A stretch of DNA of 64,000 bases from Sphingomonas sp. PL-96 (lineage in GTDB: Bacteria > Pseudomonadota > Alphaproteobacteria > Sphingomonadales > Sphingomonadaceae), in assembly GCF_020707215.1 (NCBI RefSeq), contig NZ_JAJFET010000003.1, forward strand, positions 62,001 through 126,000, read 5' to 3'. Both the position numbers and the translations under genes were made by a program. Below the pieces are notes generated by a model, which saw only the letters and a program-made list of their open reading frames with translations, did no database searches and was not told where the DNA came from. This document shows, piece after piece, positions 27,401-35,770 of this stretch (positions are counted from its first letter, which is position 1; every line of letters begins with the position of its first letter).

Positions 27401-29695
27401 GGCGACGACGCCATAGGCGCTGGCGCCCGAGACGATCATGCGCAGTCCGCTGCCGGTGGCGTTGGCGCCGCCTTCGATCCGGAGACCCGTCGATCCCCGG
27501 GTGTCGACGTCGGTAACGCCCGCCGTCACGATGGTGGATCCGGCTCCAAGCGCATAATAGCCGATCTGGTCGGCGTTCGTGAAATCGAGGGTTCCGGTGT
27601 CGCTTTCGATCACCGTCGCGCCGTTGCGGGCATGGATGCCGATCGCACCCTGACCGCGCAGCACGACCTCGCCATTGTTGACCGCACTCGAACCGGCATT
27701 GTCGACGAAGATGCCATAGTTCCGCAGCCGGTCACCCGAGAGGCTGCCGTCCACGTCGATCAGCCCGTCGTTGATGCCGCGTGCCGCGCCTCCGTCGACG
27801 CCATTGCGGACCAGCAGGCCGATGCTGTTCGTGCCGTTCACGATGATCGCCCCGTCCACGGCATTGATGGCGTGAACCTGATCCATCTCGTTGCTGCCGA
27901 GGACGGAGATGCCGACGTTCTGCGCGCTCACCCCATCCAGCTGGCTCGAACCCAGCACGATGGTGCCGGAGTTCACCGCCCGGTTGCCGTCTCCGCCGAC
28001 GAGCATGCCCCTGGCGTTCTGCGCGAGCCCGCCGATGCTGATGAGGCCGTCGTTGAGGATCGTTCCGCCGCCACCCATGGACACCATGCCCGAGGCTTGG
28101 TTGACCGATTGGACGTCGACGAGGCTGTCCAGGTCGCTGCGGTTGCCGGCGAAGCTGGACCCGATGCGGATCACGCCTGCCGCTGCGTTGGTCGCCGTGC
28201 CGCCGTCGAACACGCCCATGCCGACCGCGCCATCGAACCGGTCGCGGGTGTTGGCAACCGCGCTGTCACCGCCCCCGATCAGGATGGTCCCCCCATTGAT
28301 AGCTTGCGCGCCGCTGCTGACGACCACGCCCATGTTGCCCTTGCCCAGCCGCGGTTCCTCATCGTGCCCGGTGATGTCGCGGTTCGAGACGTTGACGATG
28401 CCGAGGTTGTTGACCACCGCGCCATTCGTCGCGCGGATGGCGACGGTGTTGAAGGTGGCGCCGTCATAGTCGGTATACCCCGTAGGAAGCGGCCTGCCGC
28501 TTGATCGGTCGAGGGTCTCGTACCCGACGCCGATCACGCCCGTAGCCGCGTTGGTGAGGGCGCTGCCTTCGTCCGTCACGCGAATGCCGACCCCAGTGCC
28601 GCCCTGGACGATGGTGCCGTTGTTGACGACGGTCGAGCCGTTGCGCGCCAGGATCAGGGTGGAGCCGCCGTCGCTGTTTCCGTCAGCGACGAACACGCCG
28701 ACCAGCTGCGAGTCCTCGGTCGTCGTCATGGCGGAGCCGTGCAGCGCGATGAACAGCGGGTCACTGGTGGTCGCAGGCGCGGAATAGGTCGGGATCTGCG
28801 GCGTGCGAACGACGACGGGCTCGTTCGTGGTCGTGACGGCGGCCTGGATACGCTGCTCATACGTCTCCGGCGTGATCTGGCCGGAGGTGAGCTCCGCGAT
28901 CAGGCTGTCGTTGTAGCGCTTCAGGCTGGCAAGGTCGGTGACCCGGTCGCCGGCGCCGAACTCCACGCCTGAATAGCGCGTCACCCGGCCCGACAGTGTG
29001 GTGGTGGCATCCTGCGCGAGTCCGTCCTGATCGTCGCCGTGCATCGTCGCAGTGATGGAGTCGTAGACGATGACGCTGTTGCCGGTGACATTGTACAGCG
29101 TTGAGCCGCTGTCGGCGGTCAGGAGCGCGAAATTGGCGGAGTCGAAGATGCTTCTGCCCTTGTCACCCGTGGCGATGGTGACGGTCGATTGGCTGATGTT
29201 CGCAAGCCGCAGGTCGCCATAAACCGGCCCACCGGTATCCACGTAGGTGACGGTGGGCGCGCTTCCGCTCGCTACTTCCGTCAGAAGGTCGTTATCGTAC
29301 ACGAGCGAGGCTTGCCGCGTCCCTTGAACCATGTCGGGATAGGTCACGGCCTGCGTTTTCCGCTCAGGCGTGAGCTCCAGAACGCTTTGTCCCTCTAGCG
29401 CCTCGTACCCTGAGAGGATCTCGCCCTGCTGTTCGCGCTCCGCGAGGCTGCGCGTGTCGTATTCAAAGCGCCGAGCGCTGGTGCCTTGAAGAACATAGTC
29501 ACCCTCGATCGTCGTCGTGCGCTGAAAGATATCGATGACGCCAAGTTCTTCCGAGTTGACGCCGCTTCCGTTGTCGGCAGCAGGCGAGTATTCAGGCTTC
29601 AACGGGTCCGCCTGCGCCGGCGATAGGGTGGTCAGAGCGATCGCGAGCGCTGACGTATTCAAGGCGAGTCTGACAAGACGATTGTCCGAGACCAT
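24416..29695 (-). CDS. Large type V autotransporter (autotransporter beta-domain protein)
   Basis: A protein of 1759 residues. It has a Sec signal peptide (about 1-29, ALAIALTTLSPAQAD), a repeat-rich passenger of about 1400 residues dominated by Gly, Ala, Thr, Val and Asn (recurring units like NNGTIVQGGTGVGIRV that suit a beta-helix), and a C-terminal 12-stranded barrel of about 270 residues. The barrel opens with the autotransporter linker (VEAPLLAALSGWLRQGDLDMLSTYH) and WGRLLLDDHHYR and closes with GGSVGAKLNF, ending in Phe as the BAM signal requires. No protease or lipase motif was found in the passenger, so an adhesin or biofilm role is the best guess. It heads a same-strand group with the beta-helix and ferritin-like genes. 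A perfect CATCAATTGATG palindrome lies upstream. Confidence 0.9.
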   Translation of the reverse strand: MVSDNRLVRLALNTSALAIALTTLSPAQADPLKPEYSPAADNGSGVNSEELGVIDIFQRTTTIEGDYVLQGTSARRFEYDTRSLAEREQQGEILSGYEALEGQSVLELTPERKTQAVTYPDMVQGTRQASLVYDNDLLTEVASGSAPTVTYVDTGGPVYGDLRLANISQSTVTIATGDKGRSIFDSANFALLTADSGSTLYNVTGNSVIVYDSITATMHGDDQDGLAQDATTTLSGRVTRYSGVEFGAGDRVTDLASLKRYNDSLIAELTSGQITPETYEQRIQAAVTTTNEPVVVRTPQIPTYSAPATTSDPLFIALHGSAMTTTEDSQLVGVFVADGNSDGGSTLILARNGSTVVNNGTIVQGGTGVGIRVTDEGSALTNAATGVIGVGYETLDRSSGRPLPTGYTDYDGATFNTVAIRATNGAVVNNLGIVNVSNRDITGHDEEPRLGKGNMGVVVSSGAQAINGGTILIGGGDSAVANTRDRFDGAVGMGVFDGGTATNAAAGVIRIGSSFAGNRSDLDSLVDVQSVNQASGMVSMGGGGTILNDGLISIGGLAQNARGMLVGGDGNRAVNSGTIVLGSSQLDGVSAQNVGISVLGSNEMDQVHAINAVDGAIIVNGTNSIGLLVRNGVDGGAARGINDGLIDVDGSLSGDRLRNYGIFVDNAGSSAVNNGEVVLRGQGAIGIHARNGATVIESDTGTLDFTNADQIGYYALGAGSTIVTAGVTDVDTRGSTGLRIEGGANATGSGLRMIVSGASAYGVVASGASERVTFDGAGAAIVVSGSGSAGIRIEGGATGVLDGSSAITLAGDTTTAAVIDGQAFGLDGTAAGAPVATTALVSSAALAADHDTLTGYVVRNGGQLQHSGTIAFSGTDNIGIRIAGTATAATHMGSVALAGSGIGVAVSGGRLSNQGSITVADGTGILLDGVGSTLVGSSMSAVIVNDGVAALRVTNGAAVETSGSFTAGGTAHAVLVDIGSGSVLLADGTLTTSGSGNGLENAANSGAIRLNGTAIAVTGSGSGIRTAVTLDPASTATITAAGTDSTGFTFAAADGAATTGDLTLGAGFAITASGTGATGVRLATGGNATLTGTVSVTSAAGGSALVAGPAASVTNTGTFRSIASAPVIDLTGGTQSFTTSGTIAAASPGAIAITGGDNGQAVTVSGGEISGAVVLGRGADTVLMTAGTLTGSLATGEGDDSVTFRGITEANLSGTTSIAGGGVGGGNDVLTFEQSTTAGTRRLTGWNAIHLVASTLTSDGDVMLAGGTLTIDAASTFLAGGGTNTVIAGNGSKATVVNAGRIDLTNGASGATDRLVIRGDYVGQSGTLALDTVLGPDGSPSDRLVIDGGAASGRTVIAITNLDGLGAATTGDGIQIIEGINGGTTTATTTKDAFVLAGGEINVGAFEYRLYASDIAGTGEGWYLRTQATSVDDPTYRVEAPLLAALSGWLRQGDLDMLSTYHRRMGDRVGSREGASGFTVPGRLWGRLLLDDHHYRQSGTVSPVVDGRTHGFQLGIDLFQFGDARGRHDIGVYGGYADGKARVRGSASGTRDLYVGDLHPDTVYAGAYWTYSTARFYVDTVVQHSWYGGHAGSVNNTHVGIDGTGALASAEIGYSMPFLSSWSIEPQVQLIAQGVSLDRVAIPAADVVYDNDTYLTGRLGLRVRGDYVVGRGSVQPYLRANLWKGFASSDRTIFVTSAAITAVETRTSSFWGEAGGGLTWAATPQLALFGEGTHRFALDGGQGVVGHSTGGSVGAKLNF

Positions 29696-29760
29696 GTATC
29701 CACCCCAAATCCAGTTGTAGTTGTTGGCGGTGGTATCTCGTGTATTCGGTGTTGTGGACG

Positions 29761-29772
29761 CATCAATTGATG
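29761..29772. promoter_or_regulatory. Perfect 12-bp palindrome upstream of the autotransporter
   Basis: CATCAATTGATG reads the same on both strands and lies 66 bp upstream of the autotransporter start, in the gap to the Crp/Fnr gene. Its TTGATG half is also part of the TCATTTGATG motif repeated in the polysaccharide locus. It is a candidate operator. Confidence 0.45.
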
Positions 29773-29799
29773 GGCTTTTGCGAGGTCTGCAAATAACTG

Positions 29800-30564
29800 T
29801 CAGTTCGGCCGGGACGGATCGGCACGGTCGGCCAGCAACGACAGCCTTGCAAAGTCATGGATCGCAACGATGCCGCAGCGGATCTCGACCAGTTTTTCTC
29901 TGCGAAGCTGCGAGATCACGCGGTTGACGTGTACCAGGCTGAGCCCAAGCAGGTCGCTCAGCTTCTCCTGGGTGAGCGGCATCGGAAACGTGCCCTCATG
30001 GGTGAAGCCGATGAAGGACGACCTTTGGTAAAATTCCAGAAGCGACCCGGCGACGCGCTGTATGGCGGTGTGACAGCCGAGGCGGACCACCAGATCGAGC
30101 AGTCGCGCCTCTTCGATCAGGTCCATCTTGTTCAGCGCCGCGACCAGATTCGGGTAGTTCTGCGGTGTGGCGGCGAGCGCGTCGAACAGCTTGGCCACGC
30201 TTACCGTGCGTACGGGCGTCAACGCCACCGCCGGGCTGGTGGTAAGGGGGCGCGCCTCCCCGCGGTCGCCGATCAGGTCCCCTGGCAGCAGAATGCCGAG
30301 CATCTGGCGGCGGCCGTCGGCGGTGATCCGCGGCCGGCAGGCCCAGCCTGAGGTAATAAGGCGGGGATGGGGACTGCCGTCGCTTTTCGGACAGATCGCA
30401 GTTCCCGGCTCATGGCGCCTCGGCTTGCTATCAAGCGATGCCACGAGCTCGACTTCGTCCGGATTAAGCGTCTTCAGTGCATAGAGGCGCCGCAACAGGA
30501 GTTCGGTGCCGATAGCGCGCGTTGCGATCCCGGTGGGGATGCGCTGCATGCGTGCGTCCGTCAT
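29800..30564 (-). CDS. Crp/Fnr-family transcriptional regulator
   Basis: A protein of 254 residues. An effector barrel (about 30-150; MLGILLPGDLIGDRG is the family turn) is followed by a dimer helix and a C-terminal HTH (MPLTQEKLSDLLGLSLVHVNRVISQLRREKLVEI). As in the gene at 15898, the cAMP-binding Arg-Ser pair is absent. It lies between the autotransporter and the polysaccharide co-polymerase on the same strand, 15 bp after the end of the latter, so it may be the last gene of the export operon and is a good candidate regulator of surface functions. The signal it senses is unknown. Confidence 0.9.
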   Translation of the reverse strand: MTDARMQRIPTGIATRAIGTELLLRRLYALKTLNPDEVELVASLDSKPRRHEPGTAICPKSDGSPHPRLITSGWACRPRITADGRRQMLGILLPGDLIGDRGEARPLTTSPAVALTPVRTVSVAKLFDALAATPQNYPNLVAALNKMDLIEEARLLDLVVRLGCHTAIQRVAGSLLEFYQRSSFIGFTHEGTFPMPLTQEKLSDLLGLSLVHVNRVISQLRREKLVEIRCGIVAIHDFARLSLLADRADPSRPN

Positions 30565-30579
30565 GCCACACCGCCCCGA

Positions 30580-32775
30580 TCAGTTGCTGTAGTAGCTGCT
30601 GTACGACCCCATGAACTGCGCCGGATCGCCGTAGCCGGATCGCGCCAGTGCCTGGAGGTCTACACGGGTGAGGGCAACGCCGGTCATCGACACGCCAAGT
30701 GCCTCCAGCATGTGCGACGCCATCTCAACGGCTGCATCGGGCGTCTTGCGCCACCGGACCAGCAGCACAGTCGCGTCCGCTTTCTTGGCGACGAGCCTGC
30801 CGTCGACCACCGGCAAAACCGGGCTTGCGTCGAGCACCACAACATCGAACCGCGCCTTCAACTGCTCCAGCAGTCGGTCGAAGCTGCCGTCGTTCAGCGA
30901 CGCCGTGCTCGCCTTTCCGGTCCGCAGCATCGGGAGGATTGCGGCGTTGCTTCCTTCGTCGTGGATCAGCGCTTCGTCGAGCAAGACCTCTCCGTCGAGG
31001 ACATGCTGCAACCCCGCTGCCGGGCGCAGGCCGAGCGCATCGGCCACGCTTGGCCGCCGCATGTCGGCATCAACCAGCACCACCTTCGAGCCGCTGAGCG
31101 CCAGCATGCGGGCGAGGCCGATCGCGGCCGTCGTCTTGCCCTCGTTCGGGAGCGCGGAAGTCAGAGCGATCGAGCGGACGTTGCCCTTTCCCGCGGCCTG
31201 CAGGACGGAGGCGGCCAGGCTGCGGAACCCTTCCGCATAGGCCGAGTCTCGATGTTCGAGCAGTGCGCTTACGGGATCGCTTCCGTTGGTGTTGCGCACG
31301 GACGAGCGCAGCGTTGGAAGCCCCGCCAGATACGGCAGCTGCAGGCGCCCCTCCACATCCTCAAGCGTCCGGATGCCGCGGTCGGTGCCCTGGCGCAGGA
31401 ATACCGCGCCGATCCCGGCGGCGATCGCCATCAGCGCGCCGACCAGGAGGTTGATCGGCACGTTGGGGGAGGAGGGGCGCAGCGGTACCACCGCCAGGCT
31501 TGCGATCCGCGCATCGGCCTGGGTCGTCGCGGCCTGGGCGTTCACCTCGTTCACCCGCGACAGCAGTTGCGCATAGTTCGCGTGCGCCGTGTCGGACCGG
31601 AGCTGAAGGCTGCCAAGCTGGACCGAGGCGACGTTGTTGTTCGCCACTGCTGACCGTGCGGCGCCCGCACTGGCGAGCATCGAGCTGGTACGCCGGCTGG
31701 CCACCTCCCGCTGCGCCTCCAGGTTGGAGACGGTGCGGTTGATCTCGCCCTGGATCTGTGCGTCGATCTCGTTGACCTGGCGCTGCGCGGCGGCGAGTGG
31801 CGGGTACTTCGAGCCGAACTGGCCCGACAGTTCGGCCACCTGCGCGCTGGCTTGCGCGCGCTGGCTTCGCAACTGCTGGATGACCGGAGACGTCAGTGCT
31901 TCGCCCAGATCTTCGCCGTTCGATCCGCCGGCCAGCTGGCGCCGTGCCGTCTGGAGACGGGCAGTGGCCTCCGCTTCGCTGGCGCGTGCCTGGGCGACCT
32001 GCGCGTCCAGGTTCGACAACTGCTGTTCGGCAATGGTCGACCCCTGCACACTCATCAGATTGTGAGAAACTTTGTAGCGACCGAGTGCGTCGTCTGCCTC
32101 CCCGACCTCCTTGCGCGCCCGGGCGAGCTGCCCCTGCAGCAGCGCACCCGCCGCGTTGGTGCTCTGTCGTTTGACCGCGACCGAGCCGGCGACGAACGCG
32201 CGCGCGAAGGTGTCGACCACCTGCGCGGCGAGTTGCCGGTCGCTGTGGGTGAAATCGAGCGCAAGCGCGAAGGTCTGTGCGGTACGATGGACGTCCAGCC
32301 CCTGCGACAGCCGCTCGATCGCGGCCCGGCGCCGCGCTGCAAGGCCGGGCATCTGGGCGGGCTCGCCGGCTCCGAAGGGCAGCCGGTCACGCAGCGTCGG
32401 TTCGCGGATCAGGCGGCCAAAGCCTTCGGGTTGATCCAGTTTGAGCCGTTCGACCACTTCTGCAGCAAGCGCCGGGCTCTTCAGCAATTCCACCTGAGTA
32501 TCGACGCTCGAGTCCGCGGCCGGATCGCTCAGCGCAGTGGTGCGGTCCGAACCGATTTCTGCCGGCCGGGGCGCGACCACCAGCGTGGCGGTGGCGGTGT
32601 ACTGGGGAACCTGAAGAAAGGTGAGTGCCGCCGCCACCAGCATCACGGCACCTGCAACAAGAGCAAACAGCCCCAGATGGCGCCGATACGTCTTGATGAG
32701 GTCGTTCAGTCCCGCGCGGCGGTGCTCGACAGGTGGCGGCGCAACGCTATCGTATCGCATCAGGGCGGTAGCCAT
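30580..32775 (-). CDS. Polysaccharide co-polymerase with tyrosine autokinase (Wzc-like)
   Basis: A protein of 731 residues acting in exopolysaccharide chain-length control and export across the inner membrane. The Wzz domain has TM1 near residue 35 (LGLFALVAGAVMLVAAALTF) and TM2 near residue 445. Between them is a long periplasmic coiled coil with many Gln/Ala heptads. The cytosolic BY-kinase domain has Walker A PNEGKTTA near residue 545, Walker A' VVLVDADMRRPS and Walker B VVVLDASP. The C-terminus is Tyr-rich (FMGSYSSYYSN), the autophosphorylation tail. The ATG at 32775 has GAGGAA upstream, which fixes the start. Its start region overlaps the stop of the outer-membrane gene by a few bases short of contact (18 bp gap). 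Sphingan clusters split this into two proteins; here it is fused. Confidence 0.92.
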   Translation of the reverse strand: MATALMRYDSVAPPPVEHRRAGLNDLIKTYRRHLGLFALVAGAVMLVAAALTFLQVPQYTATATLVVAPRPAEIGSDRTTALSDPAADSSVDTQVELLKSPALAAEVVERLKLDQPEGFGRLIREPTLRDRLPFGAGEPAQMPGLAARRRAAIERLSQGLDVHRTAQTFALALDFTHSDRQLAAQVVDTFARAFVAGSVAVKRQSTNAAGALLQGQLARARKEVGEADDALGRYKVSHNLMSVQGSTIAEQQLSNLDAQVAQARASEAEATARLQTARRQLAGGSNGEDLGEALTSPVIQQLRSQRAQASAQVAELSGQFGSKYPPLAAAQRQVNEIDAQIQGEINRTVSNLEAQREVASRRTSSMLASAGAARSAVANNNVASVQLGSLQLRSDTAHANYAQLLSRVNEVNAQAATTQADARIASLAVVPLRPSSPNVPINLLVGALMAIAAGIGAVFLRQGTDRGIRTLEDVEGRLQLPYLAGLPTLRSSVRNTNGSDPVSALLEHRDSAYAEGFRSLAASVLQAAGKGNVRSIALTSALPNEGKTTAAIGLARMLALSGSKVVLVDADMRRPSVADALGLRPAAGLQHVLDGEVLLDEALIHDEGSNAAILPMLRTGKASTASLNDGSFDRLLEQLKARFDVVVLDASPVLPVVDGRLVAKKADATVLLVRWRKTPDAAVEMASHMLEALGVSMTGVALTRVDLQALARSGYGDPAQFMGSYSSYYSN

Positions 32776-32792
32776 GGCTGGGTTCCTCGCGG

Positions 32793-34127
32793 TCAATACT
32801 GGAGGGTGAGGGTGGCGGTAAGCCGGTGATCGTCGAAGTCCTGGACGCCGGCGCTGCAGTTGCAGTGACGCGCGAGATAGCGGTAGCCGACCCGAGCATT
32901 CCAATGGCCGCGCGACAGGTAGATCACGGAAGCCTCGGCAAAGGGCAGCTTGTCGCGGCGGTCCTGCCCACGGTAGCTGTCGTGGAAATAGCCGCCTTCC
33001 AGGCTGGCGATGATGTAGCGGCGCAACTCGTAATCGCCGCGGACTGATCCGCCGCGGTGCAGTACCCCGGTGGTACCGGGCACGCCGCTGTCCAGCACGT
33101 TGCTCTCGCCCCGGGCGGTGATCGTCAGCAGCTGCGACGGGAAGTAGGTGAGGGTGCCGAGCAGTCCCAGCCCCGAAATGGCGCGCACGCCGGGCAGGTC
33201 GAAATTCTGCCGGATATATCCGACGCGGACGTCGCCGTGCATCAGGTTGGTGATGTCGAAGTTCGACCCGACATACGCGCCGAAGCCGGAGGAATCCCGT
33301 ACCAGCCCCCCCGCCAGCCGGCGCTGGTAGTCGACCTTGTTGACTGTTCCGGCGGCGTAGACGGACACGGTGCGGCTGACCGCCCGCTCGACCCGCAACA
33401 AGCCGTCGAGCCGGGAACGATCCCGGTCTCGGGTGAAGAGGGTGCCGCCGAGCCGGTCCGGGGTGTCCCGGAAGCGCAGCCGGTTCGCCTGTGCGCGGAA
33501 GATGACGCGGGTACTGGCGCCCTCGATGGTCCCGCCGACGTAGCTGGTCAGGGCGGTATATTCGAGCGGTTTGGCTGCATTGGCGGGCGAGTCCGCCGCG
33601 AAGCGCGGCAGAACCAGGGAGCCGAAGCTTGCGCCGGCGCTCAGGCTGCTGAGCGGGCCGATCATCACTGCGCCGTCCGCCCCGACCAGCCCTTCTTCTG
33701 TATTCTCGCTGCTGTTGTCCGCGTAGCGACGGAAATCGCCGCGAACGTAGCTGGACAGGCGGTAGGGGCCCTGGCTGGTTCGAAGCGTCGCCTCTGGCCG
33801 CACCACCAGTGCCAGATCGCTGCGTCGACGATCGTTGTTTGCGAACACGTTGCTGGTGGCGATGCTGCCGATGGCGACGCCCGGGAAAAGCTCGAAGTTG
33901 CCGAGCTTCGACCCCTTTGCTGTGAAAGCAGGCAGCATGCGGTCCGCGACGGGCACCTGGTTGCCGCGATTGAAGGCCGACTCCGCCGTTGTGATCGGTA
34001 CCTCCGGGGGGACGAGCACCGTTTCCGGATCGTGGAGCAGCTGCGCGGCGGCCGGGGAAACGAAGAAGCCGAGCGGCAGCGCGACGCAGCGGAGCAGTCG
34101 CCCGCGCGACGCGAGCGAACGGCTCAA
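32793..34127 (-). CDS. Outer-membrane beta-barrel protein of the polysaccharide export operon
   Basis: A protein of 444 residues with a Sec signal peptide (about 1-29, ALPLGFFVSPAAAQ). The remainder alternates polar and hydrophobic residues and shows many repeats of aromatic-ending strands (RLSSYVRGDFRRYAD, VSVYAAGTVNKVDYQ, DVRVGYIRQNFDL), closing with LTATLTLQY. This matches the outer-membrane barrel family found in sphingan and PEP-CTERM exopolysaccharide loci. It overlaps the upstream Wza-like gene by ATGA, so the two are translationally coupled. It may form or support the export pore, because the Wza-like partner here is short. Confidence 0.82.
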   Translation of the reverse strand: MSRSLASRGRLLRCVALPLGFFVSPAAAQLLHDPETVLVPPEVPITTAESAFNRGNQVPVADRMLPAFTAKGSKLGNFELFPGVAIGSIATSNVFANNDRRRSDLALVVRPEATLRTSQGPYRLSSYVRGDFRRYADNSSENTEEGLVGADGAVMIGPLSSLSAGASFGSLVLPRFAADSPANAAKPLEYTALTSYVGGTIEGASTRVIFRAQANRLRFRDTPDRLGGTLFTRDRDRSRLDGLLRVERAVSRTVSVYAAGTVNKVDYQRRLAGGLVRDSSGFGAYVGSNFDITNLMHGDVRVGYIRQNFDLPGVRAISGLGLLGTLTYFPSQLLTITARGESNVLDSGVPGTTGVLHRGGSVRGDYELRRYIIASLEGGYFHDSYRGQDRRDKLPFAEASVIYLSRGHWNARVGYRYLARHCNCSAGVQDFDDHRLTATLTLQY

Positions 34128-34705
34128 AACCAGCGCTCCCGCACTTCGATCGTGTCGCCCGGCGCTACCGGTGTCGACGGGGTAAGCGCATAGGCCGTCG
34201 CTGACGTCTCGCCAGCGTGCTTGATCGTGATTTCCTTGGTTTTGGCCCGGTACGTATAGCCACCCGCCTTCGCGACGGCGGACTGGACAGTGAGCCCGTC
34301 GGCAAAGGCGTACTCGCCGGGTTTGTTGACCTCGCCCAGGATGTAATAGGGCCGCGTGGTCAGGACCTCCACCGAGACCCTGGGCTCGTTGACGTACCCG
34401 TCCGCCAGCTTGCGCGCGATCAGGTCCTGCAATTGCGTCGAGGTAAGTCCCTTTGCTGCAACTTCCCCAATCAGGGGAAGAGCAATGTAGCCAGAGCCGC
34501 CGATCGTGAACTCTCCGCCGAGCTGCGGTGCGCCAAAGACGCCAACGCGCAACTTGTCACCGCCGGACAGTGGATACCGATACGTCGGCAGATATGGCGC
34601 CTCGCCAGAAGCACTCAGCCTCTCCGGAACGGCGCCGTTGTTCGAGGAGCACCCCGCCAGGGCAAGGAAAGGCAACATCAACGCGTACGGCTTTTTTAGC
34701 AGCAT
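34124..34705 (-). CDS. Polysaccharide export lipoprotein (Wza/Poly_export family, short)
   Basis: A protein of 193 residues with a lipoprotein signal (FLALAGC), a Poly_export domain (about 45-120; LSGGDKLRVGVFGAPQLGG, then YIALPLIGEVAAKGLT) and one SLBB domain (about 125-180; RPYYILGEVNKPGEYAF). It lacks the extra SLBB domain and the C-terminal amphipathic helix that forms the outer-membrane pore in E. coli Wza, as do other short Gum/Gel-type exporters. First gene of the export operon; the start follows AAAGGGAGC. It is divergent from the priming sugar transferase. Confidence 0.9.
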   Translation of the reverse strand: MLLKKPYALMLPFLALAGCSSNNGAVPERLSASGEAPYLPTYRYPLSGGDKLRVGVFGAPQLGGEFTIGGSGYIALPLIGEVAAKGLTSTQLQDLIARKLADGYVNEPRVSVEVLTTRPYYILGEVNKPGEYAFADGLTVQSAVAKAGGYTYRAKTKEITIKHAGETSATAYALTPSTPVAPGDTIEVRERWF

Positions 34706-35074
34706 AGTCGTAGTGCTCCCTTTGAGATATCGAACAAAGGCAGGGTGTAAGAAGTGAGAAGTCGCGAAGCTTCCCTGATAGCTTGACCTGAAGCGGCGCT
34801 ATTATCCCTGAGCAAAGGTACTACCGTGCCGTGACTGGTCGCGTGAAACTCGTCTACTCGGCTCGCGCGTTAACCATCTGATACTGTGTTTCCCGCGAAT
34901 CGACTGCGGGGTTGTTCCGTCCCGGTTACTAAGAGGCAACAAAGCATGCGGAAATCATGTAAAATGACGTAGTTCGACCGTTTCTGGTACGACGGACTGC
35001 GCGCTCGTTTAGCTTTTGATTAACTTTCGGCGCGCCGGCCGCCCCTTAACTGCGCCACTCGGAGGTGCAGTTTC
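34706..35074. promoter_or_regulatory. Divergent promoter region of the polysaccharide locus
   Basis: A 369-bp AT-richer gap between the export operon and the priming transferase. It is expected to hold at least two promoters. A weak version of the locus motif is seen at 34875-34883 (CATCTGATA). The priming gene has a textbook GGAGGT at 35061. No gene was recognised. Confidence 0.5.
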
Positions 35075-35770
35075 ATGTTGTTATCGCCCGGTTTCATCCG
35101 CGATCGTGCCAAGCCGCCGGCCTCCCGCGAGCAGTCGTTGCTGCCGCCCAGCGACGTCGCCAACGCTGCCTTGCTCCGCATGCTCGACGTGATGCTGGCG
35201 GCAATGCTCCTGGTTCTGCTTTCCCCGGTTCTGGCGCTGCTGATGGGAGCGGTGATGGCGCAGGACGGTGCGTCGCCGCTCTTCGCGCATCGCCGCTATG
35301 GCCGAGGCGGGCGGACGTTCCTGTGCTACAAGATCCGGTCGATGGCGGCGGATGCCGACGCGCGGCTGGCGCGGCTGTTGCGGTCGAACCCGGCGGCACA
35401 GGCGGAATGGGCGCGCGATCACAAGCTGCGGGACGATCCGCGCGTGACGCGACTGGGCAACTTCCTCCGAAGAGCCAGCCTCGACGAACTGCCGCAGCTC
35501 ATCAACGTCCTGCGCGGCGAGATGAGCTTCGTCGGCCCGCGGCCCATCGTCGCTGCCGAAGTGCGGCGCTACGGCCGCTATTTCCGAGGCTACTGCTCGG
35601 TTCGCCCGGGCATCACCGGCATCTGGCAGATCAGCGGACGGAACGACATCGGCTATCGCCGGCGCGTTGCGATGGACTGCCTGCTGGCAAGGCGGTTGAC
35701 GCTGCGCATCTATGCCGAGGTGCTGGTGCGAACGGCACTGAGTGTCGCCACGCGGCGCGGCGCCTATTGA
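35075..35770 (+). CDS. Priming undecaprenyl-phosphate sugar-1-phosphate transferase
   Basis: A membrane enzyme of 231 residues that starts repeat-unit assembly by moving a sugar-1-phosphate from a nucleotide sugar to undecaprenyl phosphate. One hydrophobic hairpin (about 36-62) precedes the catalytic domain with the family blocks [37 protein letters not shown] and [13 protein letters not shown]. It is the short form, without the four extra TM helices of WbaP/WcaJ, as in GelB/PssA-type enzymes. GGAGGT lies 8 bp before the ATG. It is divergent from the export operon and its last 7 bp overlap the convergent glycosyltransferase gene. Confidence 0.93.
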   Translation: MLLSPGFIRDRAKPPASREQSLLPPSDVANAALLRMLDVMLAAMLLVLLSPVLALLMGAVMAQDGASPLFAHRRYGRGGRTFLCYKIRSMAADADARLARLLRSNPAAQAEWARDHKLRDDPRVTRLGNFLRRASLDELPQLINVLRGEMSFVGPRPIVAAEVRRYGRYFRGYCSVRPGITGIWQISGRNDIGYRRRVAMDCLLARRLTLRIYAEVLVRTALSVATRRGAY

